5,898 nucleotides of DNA from Bifidobacteriaceae bacterium (GCA_031278075.1 JAITLE010000285.1:1-5898); one strand, 5' to 3'. Numbered from the stretch's first letter, positions 1 through 5,685 are shown. The notes: generated by a model from the letters alone, not told the origin. Translations and numbers: made by a program.

Positions 1-85
1 ACGCCCTCGATCCGTGTTTCCGCAGGTCAGAGACCCGCGGCGGTTCCGGCCTGGTTAGGGCCGATCCGGGCGGGTTTGACCATTC

Positions 86-118
86 CTACACTTCTCTGTC
101 CGGGAGCGAGAAGTGTAG
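86..118. other. Perfect inverted repeat (hairpin), copy 1
   Basis: CTACACTTCTC (86-96) and GAGAAGTGTAG (108-118) form a perfect 11-bp stem around an 11-nt loop. There is no T-run after it, so it is a poor match to an intrinsic terminator. It could be an operator, an mRNA structure or the core of a dispersed repeat. The structure is seen directly; any function is inferred. Confidence 0.75.
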
Positions 119-243
119 ACTTCCGCGCCCCGCGCCGTGGCCAAGGTGTTGACCGCGGACGCCCTCGATCCGTGTTCCCGCAGGTCAGGGCCCCGCGGCG
201 GTTCCGGCCTGGTTGAGGCCGATCCGGGTGGGTTTGACCATTC

Positions 244-276
244 CTACACTTCTCTGTCCGGGAGCGAGAAGTGTAG
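244..276. other. Perfect inverted repeat (hairpin), copy 2
   Basis: The same 11-bp stem (244-254 with 266-276) and an identical 11-nt loop recur exactly 158 bp after copy 1, about 70 bp before the mca start. Loop and stem are unchanged although neighbouring bases have diverged, which hints at selection or recent origin. Confidence 0.75.
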
Positions 277-332
277 AGTTCCGCGCCCCGCGCCGCGGCG
301 CGGGCATGTCACCTGGACATCTGGCGGCGCTT

Positions 333-336
333 GAGG
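333..336 (+). promoter_or_regulatory. Possible Shine-Dalgarno for mca (GAGG)
   Basis: GAGG is the only purine-rich ribosome-binding candidate near the start of mca. It lies 12 nt before GTG 349 and 6 nt before an in-frame TTG at 343. Spacing alone favours TTG 343, while family alignment favours GTG 349; the two differ by two residues. Confidence 0.35.
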
Positions 337-348
337 CATCGTTTGCGC

Positions 349-1311
349 GTGACTGAATCGCGTCTGGCAATGATCGCTGTCCACGCCCACCCCGACGACG
401 AGTCTTCGAAGGGCGGAGCCACGCTCGCGAAGTATGCCGCGGAGGGCGTCCGCGTGATTGTCGCCACGTTCACTGGCGGCGAACGCGGCGACATCCTGAA
501 CCCGCGGTTGGCGAATGACCCCGGGGCGCGAGCCGCGATCATGGCGGACCTGCCTGCGGCTCGCCGGCGCGAGATGGCGGAAGCTGCGCGCATCTTGGGC
601 GTGGAGCAGCGCTTCCTGGGCTTCGAGGATTCAGGGTTGCCGCAGGGCGACCCGCCGCCGCCTCTCCCGGAGGGCTCGTTCGCCACCCTGGATCCAATGG
701 TCGCGGCCAGGCCACTCGCTGCCCTGATCCGCGAGGTGCGGCCGCAGGTGCTGACCACCTATGATCCGTCCGGCGGCTACCCGCACCCGGATCACGTCCA
801 GACCCACCGAGCCACCATGGCGGCGTTGGAGTTGGCTGCGGACCAAGGCCGGGCGGTCGGGATCGGCGCTGTGTCGGGGCATGACGCCGGCCAAGACCCC
901 GCCGCCGGCCAAGACCCCGCCGCCGGCCAGGACCCCGCCGCCGCTCCCGGCCCGTTCCGTGTGCCGAAGGTCTACTACGACCAGGGCATCTCGCTGGATC
1001 GTGTCGAAGCGATCCACGAGGAGTTGCTTCGCCGCGGGATGGCCTCGCCGTATTCTGAGTGGCTCGTGGCGCGGCATGGCCGCAAGTCGAAGGCTCAGCA
1101 CATCACGACGCGCGTGCCCGTCGCGGACTTCTTCCCCGTGCGGGACGCGGCGCTGCGCGCGCACGCCACCCAAGTGGACCCGGATGGTTGGTTCTTCGCC
1201 GTGCCGCGGGATGTCGAGCGCGCGGTCTGGCCGCACGAGGACTTCGAGCTGGCGTTCAGCGCCGTGCCAGTGACCATCCCCGAACAGGATCTATTCACCG
1301 GCGTACGCTGA
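349..1311 (+). CDS. mca: Mycothiol S-conjugate amidase (Mca), PIG-L/LmbE family
   Basis: Mca is a cytoplasmic zinc amidase. It cleaves mycothiol S-conjugates of toxic electrophiles into a mercapturic acid, which is exported, and glucosaminyl-inositol, which is recycled into mycothiol. The predicted protein has 320 residues; the M. tuberculosis enzyme has about 288. The metal-site motif AHPDDE is at residues 13-18 (H14 and D17 as zinc ligands, D16 as general base, by analogy with MshB), and HPDH is at 146-149 with H149 as the likely third ligand. The motif continues as SSKG, which is typical of Mca rather than the deacetylase MshB. The C-terminal part (TTRV, RDAALRAHATQVDP, then a DLF-containing end) also matches Mca. 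GTG 349 is chosen because it gives the usual short N-terminus before RLAMIAVHAHPDDE; TTG 331, TTG 343 and ATG 370 are in-frame alternatives. The extra length is mainly an Ala/Gly/Gln/Asp/Pro insert near residues 175-201 that contains a tandem repeat. Confidence 0.93.
   Translation: MTESRLAMIAVHAHPDDESSKGGATLAKYAAEGVRVIVATFTGGERGDILNPRLANDPGARAAIMADLPAARRREMAEAARILGVEQRFLGFEDSGLPQGDPPPPLPEGSFATLDPMVAARPLAALIREVRPQVLTTYDPSGGYPHPDHVQTHRATMAALELAADQGRAVGIGAVSGHDAGQDPAAGQDPAAGQDPAAAPGPFRVPKVYYDQGISLDRVEAIHEELLRRGMASPYSEWLVARHGRKSKAQHITTRVPVADFFPVRDAALRAHATQVDPDGWFFAVPRDVERAVWPHEDFELAFSAVPVTIPEQDLFTGVR
886..939 (+). repeat. Three 18-bp tandem repeats inside mca (AGQDPA x3)
   Basis: Three in-frame copies of GCCGGCCAAGACCCCGCC (886-903, 904-921, 922-939) follow one another; the third differs by one base. 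They encode AGQDPA three times at residues 180-197. The unit is a multiple of three, so gain or loss of copies keeps the frame. The insert lies between the HPDH zinc motif and the VPKVYYD segment, probably in a surface loop. Confidence 0.95.
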
Positions 1312-1344
1312 CGGCCCCACCCGCGCCGACACCACCTAACCCCG

Positions 1345-1436
1345 CCGCCCGGCGGGCCGCGGTCACCTCAGCGCAGCGCCGCGAGCGGCACCGCCCGGCG
1401 GGCCGCGGTCGCCTCAGCGCAGCGCCGCGAGCGCCA
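1345..1436. repeat. 46-bp tandem duplication covering the 3' end of the hemolysin III gene
   Basis: Copies 1345-1390 and 1391-1436 match at 44 of 46 positions. The right copy contains the last codons and stop of the minus-strand hemolysin III gene (stop at 1414-1416). The left copy carries the same stop triplet at 1368-1370, outside the gene. The block fills most of the 102-bp gap between the convergent mca and hemolysin III genes. It also holds short GC-rich inverted repeats such as GCCCGGCGGGC, but no T-run, so I do not call a terminator. Confidence 0.9.
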
Positions 1437-2106
1437 CCGCCACGAAGTGGCAAGTGAAACCCACCACAGTGCAGGCGTGGAAGATCTCGTGGAAGCCGAA
1501 GTGCCTCGGCCACGGATCGGGCCGTTTCAGCCCATAGACGATCGCGCCAGCGGTGTAGGCGACACCGCCGGCGAGCAGCAGCACCACCACCGCAGGACCG
1601 CCGGCCCTCCAGAACTGGGGCATGAATCCGACCGCGACCCAGCCCAGCGCGATGTAGATCGGCACATAGCTCCAGCGCGGCGCGTCCAGCCAGAGCACCC
1701 GCACCAGGATCGCCGCCAGCGCGCCGCCCCAGATCACGGTCAGCAGCACGGCGGCTGTCCGGCTGCTCAGCAGCAGCAAGGCCAACGGCGTGTAGGTCCC
1801 AGCGATGATCAGCGCGATGTTGGAATGGTCGGCCCGCCTCAGCACGCCCGACCATTTCGGTCCCCAGCGGCCCAGGTGGTACGTCGCCGATGTGCTGAAC
1901 AGCATCATCGCGCTGACCACGAAGATCACGCTGCCGGTCTTAGCGGCAGGGCCCTTGGCGAGCGCGATCAACATGACCCCCGCGGCGATCACCGCGGGGA
2001 GCATCCCCGCGTGGATCCAACCGCGCGCGACTGGTTTGGGAGCGGAATCTGCTGCCCTCTCAGCGAGCGCGGTCCCAGACGGGCTGATAGGAGGGGCTGG
2101 CGTCAC
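1414..2106 (-). CDS. Hemolysin III / PAQR-family seven-helix membrane protein
   Basis: This 230-residue integral membrane protein matches the hemolysin III (YqfA/Rv1085c-like) branch of the PAQR superfamily, which includes eukaryotic adiponectin receptors. Its cellular role in bacteria is not settled. After a polar N-terminus of about 30 residues there are roughly seven hydrophobic helices. Hallmarks are S73-A-T-Y-H77, R90-R-A-D93-H-S-N followed by IAGTYTP (101-107), and a last helix with H206-E-I-F-H210. H77, H206 and H210 are the expected zinc ligands by analogy with PAQR structures. The start is GTG at 2106-2104. It lies 7 nt after a TACCGT box with only a weak purine signal, which suggests leaderless translation. 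The gene diverges from the prenyltransferase, as in M. tuberculosis. Its final codons lie within a 46-bp tandem duplication. Confidence 0.92.
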   Translation of the reverse strand: MTPAPPISPSGTALAERAADSAPKPVARGWIHAGMLPAVIAAGVMLIALAKGPAAKTGSVIFVVSAMMLFSTSATYHLGRWGPKWSGVLRRADHSNIALIIAGTYTPLALLLLSSRTAAVLLTVIWGGALAAILVRVLWLDAPRWSYVPIYIALGWVAVGFMPQFWRAGGPAVVVLLLAGGVAYTAGAIVYGLKRPDPWPRHFGFHEIFHACTVVGFTCHFVAVALAALR

Positions 2107-2110
2107 CCAA

Positions 2111-2126
2111 CCTACGGTACCGTAGG
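2111..2126. promoter_or_regulatory. Perfect 16-bp palindrome, likely repressor operator
   Basis: CCTACGGTACCGTAGG is a perfect inverted repeat ending 4 bp upstream of the hemolysin III start. It fully covers that gene's predicted -10 box. A symmetric site over a promoter core is the classic layout for a dimeric repressor, for example of the TetR type. The regulator is not in the window. The site could also affect the divergent prenyltransferase, whose -10 box is about 90 bp away, though that is less likely. Confidence 0.65.
2114..2119 (-). promoter_or_regulatory. -10 box of hemolysin III gene (TACCGT), leaderless layout
   Basis: On the minus strand TACCGT fits the actinobacterial TAnnnT -10 pattern. 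Exactly 7 nt separate it from the GTG start, so transcription would begin at or next to the start codon. I see no good -35 element. The box is half of the 16-bp palindrome. Confidence 0.5.
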
Positions 2127-2214
2127 CGCCCGGCGGGGCAGGCGCCGACTTGTGACGGATCGGTGCAGACTTGCCGAACGACCCAATCCGCGCAGCTCAG
2201 CCGCCGATGCGGGG

Positions 2215-2220
2215 TAGCCT
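2215..2220 (+). promoter_or_regulatory. -10 box of the prenyltransferase gene (TAGCCT), leaderless layout
   Basis: TAGCCT fits TAnnnT and is followed by seven bases (AAAACAA) and ATG 2228. The purine stretch lacks GGAGG character, so this looks like a leaderless promoter. It decides the start: in-frame TTG 2171 and ATG 2207 would lie upstream of the promoter. Confidence 0.6.
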
Positions 2221-2227
2221 AAAACAA

Positions 2228-2989
2228 ATGGTCCTCACAGCACCCGTCTACCGCTTGTACGAGCGGCGTCTCCTCAAAGGCCTCGTCGGCGCCGCCGTGC
2301 CGCGCCACGTGGGCGTCATCCTCGACGGCAACCGCCGCTGGGCCAAGGTCGCAGGCGAACCAGCCGCCACCGGGCACCGTGCCGGCGCCGACAAGATCGA
2401 CGACCTCCTCAGTTGGTCCGAAGAAGCCGGCGTCGAACTGGTGACGCTCTGGATGCTCTCGACCGACAACCTCGCCCGTCCCGCGGACGAGCTCGCCACC
2501 CTGCTGCGCATCATCGAGGAGACCGTGGCCCGCCTCGCCCGCGACGGCAAGTGGCGCGTCCGCGTCATGGGCGCCTTGGAGTTGCTCCCGGCCGCCACCG
2601 CCGAGCGCCTCCACCAAGCCGAGGCCGCCACCGCGGACGTCGCCGGTTTGGGCGTCAACGTCGCGATCGGGTATGGCGGTCGCCGGGAGATCGCCGATGC
2701 CGTGCGCTCCCTTCTCGCAGCCAAGGCCCGCGCCGGGATGTCGATAGAGCAGCTCGCGGAGACCCTGGAGGTGGAGCACATCGCCGAGCATCTTTACACC
2801 CGTGGCCAACCCGACCCCGACCTGGTGATTCGCACCTCCGGCGAGCAGCGTTTGTCTGGGTTCCTGCTGTGGCAGTCGGTCCACACGGAGTACTACTTCT
2901 GCGAGGCCTACTGGCCCGCCTTCCGCAAGGTCGATTTCTTGCGCGCGCTGCGTTCTTATGCGGCGCGCGAGCGCCGCCTAGGCCGCTGA
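2228..2989 (+). CDS. cis-Prenyltransferase (Z-isoprenyl diphosphate synthase), probably short-chain, Rv1086-like
   Basis: This cytoplasmic or peripheral membrane enzyme of the UppS family condenses isopentenyl diphosphate with an allylic diphosphate in Z configuration. The 253-residue protein has the DGNRRWA motif at 33-39 (D33 is the Mg/diphosphate residue), VAIGYGGRREI in the middle, and RTSGEQRLSGFLLWQ from R202, followed by YFCEAYWPAF near the C-terminus. The sequence resembles M. tuberculosis Rv1086, which makes omega,E,Z-farnesyl diphosphate (C15), more than long-chain UppS. At the position reported to set chain length (Ala in long-chain UppS, Leu84 in Rv1086 as I recall) this protein has M76, a bulky residue consistent with a short product. 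The start is ATG 2228, 7 nt after a -10 box; it fits the family N-terminus YRLYERRLLKG. The pairing with a divergent hemolysin III gene matches Rv1085c-Rv1086. The exact product is inferred. Confidence 0.93.
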   Translation: MVLTAPVYRLYERRLLKGLVGAAVPRHVGVILDGNRRWAKVAGEPAATGHRAGADKIDDLLSWSEEAGVELVTLWMLSTDNLARPADELATLLRIIEETVARLARDGKWRVRVMGALELLPAATAERLHQAEAATADVAGLGVNVAIGYGGRREIADAVRSLLAAKARAGMSIEQLAETLEVEHIAEHLYTRGQPDPDLVIRTSGEQRLSGFLLWQSVHTEYYFCEAYWPAFRKVDFLRALRSYAARERRLGR

Positions 2990-3009
2990 CCAGGCTCTCG
3001 CCCGAGCCG

Positions 3010-3176
3010 AGTCGGCCGGGCTGCGGGCGAAGTCGGCCGGGCGCGGGCGGGTGGATGACAAAGTCGGCCGGGCCGCGGGCGAAGTCGGCCGGGAGCGGGC
3101 GGGTGGATGGCAAGTCCGCCGGGACGCGGGCGAAGTCGGCAGGGCCCGGCCGCGGCCCCGAGCCGAGTCGGCTGGG
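3010..3176. repeat. Higher-order tandem array (about 52-bp unit) downstream of the prenyltransferase gene
   Basis: The core AGTCGGCCGGG or a close variant occurs seven times, starting at 3010, 3031, 3062, 3083, 3113, 3134 and 3166. Spacings alternate 21, 31, 21, 30, 21 and 32 bp, giving three units of 51-53 bp (3010-3061, 3062-3112, 3113-3165) plus a fourth partial one. Units 1 and 2 share the tail GCGGGCGGGTGGATG; unit 3 is more diverged. No plausible gene uses this stretch. GGCC-rich symmetry allows local hairpins, but there is no T-run. Confidence 0.9.
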
Positions 3177-3246
3177 CCCGACCCGTCAGGCCCCCGGGCC
3201 CGACCCGTCAGGACCCCGGGCCCGCCCCGTCAGGCCCCCGGGCCCG
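3174..3246. repeat. 22-bp tandem array running into the fumC 3' end
   Basis: Three 22-bp units (3174-3195, 3196-3217, 3218-3239) with consensus beginning GGGCCCGACCCGTCAGG are followed by a partial GGGCCCG. The fumC stop (3230-3232) lies in the third unit; the other two carry the same TGA-encoding triplet at the equivalent place but outside the gene. GGGCCCG and CGGGCCC in successive units can pair as a 7-bp stem in transcripts from either strand, so the array might help end transcription of the convergent genes. That role is inferred. Confidence 0.9.
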
Positions 3247-4621
3247 TCATGGACCTGACATCCAGGGCTGAGTCGAGTTGGTCCATGCTGAGCCGCCCGT
3301 CCCGGACCACGCCCAACTCCAGGGCGGCCTCACGGATCGTGATCCCGCGCGCCACCGAGTGTTTCGCGATGTGAGCCGCGGCCTCGTACCCGATCACACG
3401 AGCGAGCGGCGTGACAATAGACGGAGAGGACTCGGCGAGCGCGAGGCAGCGGACGGGATCGGGCACCAGGCCATCCACCACCTTCCGGGCGAGCAGCCGG
3501 GAACTCGCCGCGAGCAACCGGATCGACTCCAACAACGCGGCGGCGATCAACGGGATCTGCACGTTCAACTCGAAGAACCCGGACGCGCCACCCCAGGTGA
3601 TGGCTGTGTCGTTGCCGATCACCCGTGAACAGACCTGCAACGTCGCCTCCGGGATCACCGGGTTGACCTTGCCCGGCATGATCGATGATCCGGGCTGCAA
3701 ATCAGGCAAAGCGATTTCCCCGAGGCCGGCTCGCGGCCCAGAAGACATCCACCTCAGGTCGTTGCAGATCTTGATCAGCGACACCGCGATGGTCTTAAGC
3801 GCCCCCGACAACTCGACCAGCGCGTCGCGGGCGGCCTGGGCCTCGAAGTGGTTCACGGCCTCAGTGATCGGCAGCCCGGTCGAGGCCGCGAGCAGCGAGA
3901 TCACCCGGGCCGCGAACCCAGGCGGCGTGTTGATCCCGGTCCCGACCGCGGTCCCGCCGAGCGGCACCTGCGCCACTCGCGGCAAGGCCGCCTCCAGCCG
4001 CGCCAACCCGAGCTGGATTTGCGCCGCATACCCTAAGAACTCTTGCCCCAAGGTCACGGGTGTGGCGTCCATCAAATGGGTCCGCCCGGCCTTGACCACG
4101 TCCGCGAAGGCGGCGCCTTGGCGGGACAGCGATTCGGCGAGGCCCTCCAGGGCCGGTGTCAGGTCCCGCAGAGTCGCCTCCGCCGCGGCCACGTGAGCCG
4201 ATGTCGGGAACACGTCGTTCGATGATTGTGACGCGTTGACGTGGTCATTCGGGTGTACTGCCGCGCCCAGGCGGTCGCTGGCGAGCCGCGCCAGGACCTC
4301 GTTCATGTTCATGTTCGAGGATGTCCCCGACCCGGTTTGGTACACGTCGATGGGGAATTGGTCGTCGTGCGCGCCGGTGATCACCTGGTCGGCCGCCCAT
4401 TCGATCGCCTCCGCCCGCGCCGCGTCCAAGATCCCCAGTTCCGTGTTGGCTCGCGCTGCGGCCTTTTTGACCCGCGCCAGCGCTCTGATCTGCGCTGTTT
4501 CCAGCCCCCGCCCCGAGATTGGGAAGTTTTCCACCGCTCGTTGCGTTTGCGCGCCCCACAGCGCCGCGGCCGGCACCCGCACCTCGCCCATCGTGTCGTG
4601 TTCGATTCGGAATTCGCTCAT
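3230..4621 (-). CDS. fumC: Class II fumarate hydratase (fumarase C)
   Basis: Fumarase C interconverts fumarate and L-malate in the TCA cycle as an iron-independent cytoplasmic homotetramer. The 463-residue protein is full length. The family motifs appear in order: GSGTSSNMNMNE at 97-108, HVNASQSSND at 127-136, GRTHLMDATPVTLGQE with H182 (E. coli H188 equivalent), and the superfamily signature GSSIMPGKVNP at 311-321, with S312, K318 and N320 matching E. coli S318, K324 and N326. The start is ATG 4621, with a weak GGTGGA just upstream on the minus strand (4630-4625); the next gene diverges from a 73-bp gap. The last codons (TGPGA and stop) lie in a 22-bp tandem array, so the C-terminal tail may be an expansion product. 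Aspartase and argininosuccinate lyase share the signature, but overall similarity favours fumarase. Confidence 0.96.
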   Translation of the reverse strand: MSEFRIEHDTMGEVRVPAAALWGAQTQRAVENFPISGRGLETAQIRALARVKKAAARANTELGILDAARAEAIEWAADQVITGAHDDQFPIDVYQTGSGTSSNMNMNEVLARLASDRLGAAVHPNDHVNASQSSNDVFPTSAHVAAAEATLRDLTPALEGLAESLSRQGAAFADVVKAGRTHLMDATPVTLGQEFLGYAAQIQLGLARLEAALPRVAQVPLGGTAVGTGINTPPGFAARVISLLAASTGLPITEAVNHFEAQAARDALVELSGALKTIAVSLIKICNDLRWMSSGPRAGLGEIALPDLQPGSSIMPGKVNPVIPEATLQVCSRVIGNDTAITWGGASGFFELNVQIPLIAAALLESIRLLAASSRLLARKVVDGLVPDPVRCLALAESSPSIVTPLARVIGYEAAAHIAKHSVARGITIREAALELGVVRDGRLSMDQLDSALDVRSMTGPGA

Positions 4622-4681
4622 GTTTCCACCGTCACAGAATCACGCCGCGGACGCCAGAGCAGCGGCCGCGTGTCCGCGCAT

Positions 4682-4687
4682 TAGAGT
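4682..4687 (+). promoter_or_regulatory. -10 box of the DsbA-like gene (TAGAGT), leaderless layout
   Basis: TAGAGT fits TAnnnT and is followed by 7 nt (TGTCGGC) and ATG 4695, the same geometry as the prenyltransferase and hemolysin III genes. No ribosome binding site precedes the ATG. I see no clear -35 element. It supports ATG 4695 over any start further upstream. Confidence 0.55.
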
Positions 4688-4694
4688 TGTCGGC

Positions 4695-5618
4695 ATGCCA
4701 GCCGCCTCGCACGACCAGCCGCACGACCAGCCGCCCGCCTCGCCGCCCGATTCCGTCCAATCCGCCTTTGTGCCTTGGTACCGCCAGGCGGGCGCCTGGG
4801 TTGTGATCGGCGTGATCGTTGTGGCCGCCGCCGCGGCCGTGGTGGTGTTGAACGCGAAAGGCGGGGACCCGTCAGCCACGGTCGTGACCGGCTCGCCGAC
4901 CCCCGGTGTCACAGCGACCGCCGAGCCCGACGCCACATCGACTGCCGACGCCCCGGCGGTGACTCCCGTCCCGGTCTCAGCTTGTCCACAGGCCAGCGAG
5001 ATAGTGCTGGGCGAGGAGGGTCAGCCCGCCGGCGCGAGCGCGGATTATGGGATTCAGTTGGGGTGCGATGCCGTGCCGGGCGGCCCGCAGTCTGCGGCGA
5101 CCGTCCGTGTCAACGTGATCTCGGATTACAGCTGCCCGATCTGCCAGACGTTCGCGGAGATGATCTGGCCGCAGCTGGAAGAGGCGCTGCGGGCCGGGCA
5201 GATTCAGCTCGCGGTGCACCCCTTGGGTTATTTGGATGAGTTCTCTTCGACTGATTATTCGTCCAGGGCGGCCCGGGCTGTGACCGCGGTCGCGGCGTTG
5301 GATCCGGTTCACTTCACCGCCTTCGACGAGGCGCTTTGGCTTAACCAGCCGCCCAAGGGCGGCGTGGGCTTGTCCGATCAGGAGATCGCCGCCCTGGCCG
5401 AGGCTGTGGGTGTGGATCCGGCGGTGATCCCGCGTCTGGCTGGGGGCGAGTTTGATTCTTGGGTCGCCACCGCGACCGCCGCGATCACCAGCGCGGATCA
5501 GTTCCAGGGCACGCCTTGGGTTCTGATCGGCGATGGCCAGTCCACTTATATGTGGGACTGGAGCAGCGCTGATGTCCAGACCGCGATCGCGAATGTGGCC
5601 GCCGGTCAGCAGCCGTGA
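4695..5618 (+). CDS. Membrane-anchored DsbA-family thiol-disulfide oxidoreductase (thioredoxin-like)
   Basis: The 307-residue protein has a short polar N-terminus rich in His, Gln, Asp and Pro, one membrane segment at about 33-52 (WVVIGVIVV then an Ala/Val run), a Thr/Pro/Ala-rich linker to about 95, and an extracytoplasmic thioredoxin-like domain. The active site is C147-P-I-C150 in SDYSCPICQTF, and the cis-proline is P274 in QGTPWVLI, which is typical of the DsbA/Thioredoxin_4 group. Two further cysteines, C97 and C124, could form a structural or relay disulfide. The likely role is making or exchanging disulfides in exported proteins; substrates and redox partner (for example VKOR) are not in the window. 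The open frame continues upstream to 4236, but that part is antisense to fumC and unlike the family. ATG 4695 follows a -10 box by 7 nt and starts a normal N-in anchor. Confidence 0.88.
   Translation: MPAASHDQPHDQPPASPPDSVQSAFVPWYRQAGAWVVIGVIVVAAAAAVVVLNAKGGDPSATVVTGSPTPGVTATAEPDATSTADAPAVTPVPVSACPQASEIVLGEEGQPAGASADYGIQLGCDAVPGGPQSAATVRVNVISDYSCPICQTFAEMIWPQLEEALRAGQIQLAVHPLGYLDEFSSTDYSSRAARAVTAVAALDPVHFTAFDEALWLNQPPKGGVGLSDQEIAALAEAVGVDPAVIPRLAGGEFDSWVATATAAITSADQFQGTPWVLIGDGQSTYMWDWSSADVQTAIANVAAGQQP
4710..4733 (+). repeat. 12-bp tandem duplication in the DsbA-like gene (HDQP x2)
   Basis: CACGACCAGCCG occurs twice in a row (4710-4721 and 4722-4733) and encodes HDQPHDQP at residues 6-13 of the cytoplasmic tail. 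The duplication is in frame. Confidence 0.9.
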
Positions 5619-5685
5619 TGTGATCCGCCGCGCGCGCCTCACCTGGCACGACGCGGCTCGGGTTGCAATCAGGCCCAATCCCCGT

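Larger units (their letters stand above)
1..299. repeat. Two-copy 158-bp tandem direct repeat upstream of mca
   Basis: Copy 1 (1-141) and copy 2 (159-299) align at a constant offset of 158 bp with roughly eight substitutions and no indels. After about 299 the second copy diverges into the mca leader. Bases 142-158 of copy 1 have no counterpart after copy 2, so the array may begin upstream of the window. The best conserved part is the stretch around the hairpins at 86-118 and 244-276. No convincing gene lies here: the short open frames follow the repeat rather than any protein family. The role is unknown; it could be a local duplication of a regulatory region or a dispersed intergenic element. 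Confidence 0.9.

Noticed and set aside
137..370. Small open frames on both strands in the 158-bp repeat region
   Set aside because: Their sequences simply translate the repeat and mca leader; no start signal or protein resemblance supports them.
1447..2217. 256-residue open frame on + strand across the hemolysin III gene
   Set aside because: Its composition is charged and low-complexity (Arg, His, Asp, Gln), a shadow of the clear membrane protein on the other strand.
2171..2227. Upstream start (TTG 2171 or ATG 2207) for the prenyltransferase
   Set aside because: These would place the start before the -10 box at 2215-2220 and add residues with no match to the family N-terminus.
3174..3201. 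Intrinsic terminator between the convergent prenyltransferase and fumC genes
   Set aside because: A 7-bp GGGCCCG stem is possible, but the 14-nt loop and lack of a T-run make it too weak to call.
3010..3246. CRISPR-like array
   Set aside because: Cores are only 11-22 bp, the sequence between them is itself repeated, and there are no unique spacers or cas genes.
3411..4196. 261-residue open frame on + strand across fumC
   Set aside because: It is antisense to the conserved core of fumC and shows no recognisable motifs.
4236..4694. Long open frame upstream of and in frame with the DsbA-like gene
   Set aside because: It is antisense to fumC, has no family resemblance, and lies upstream of the -10 box at 4682. 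Long stop-free antisense frames are expected in GC-rich genes.
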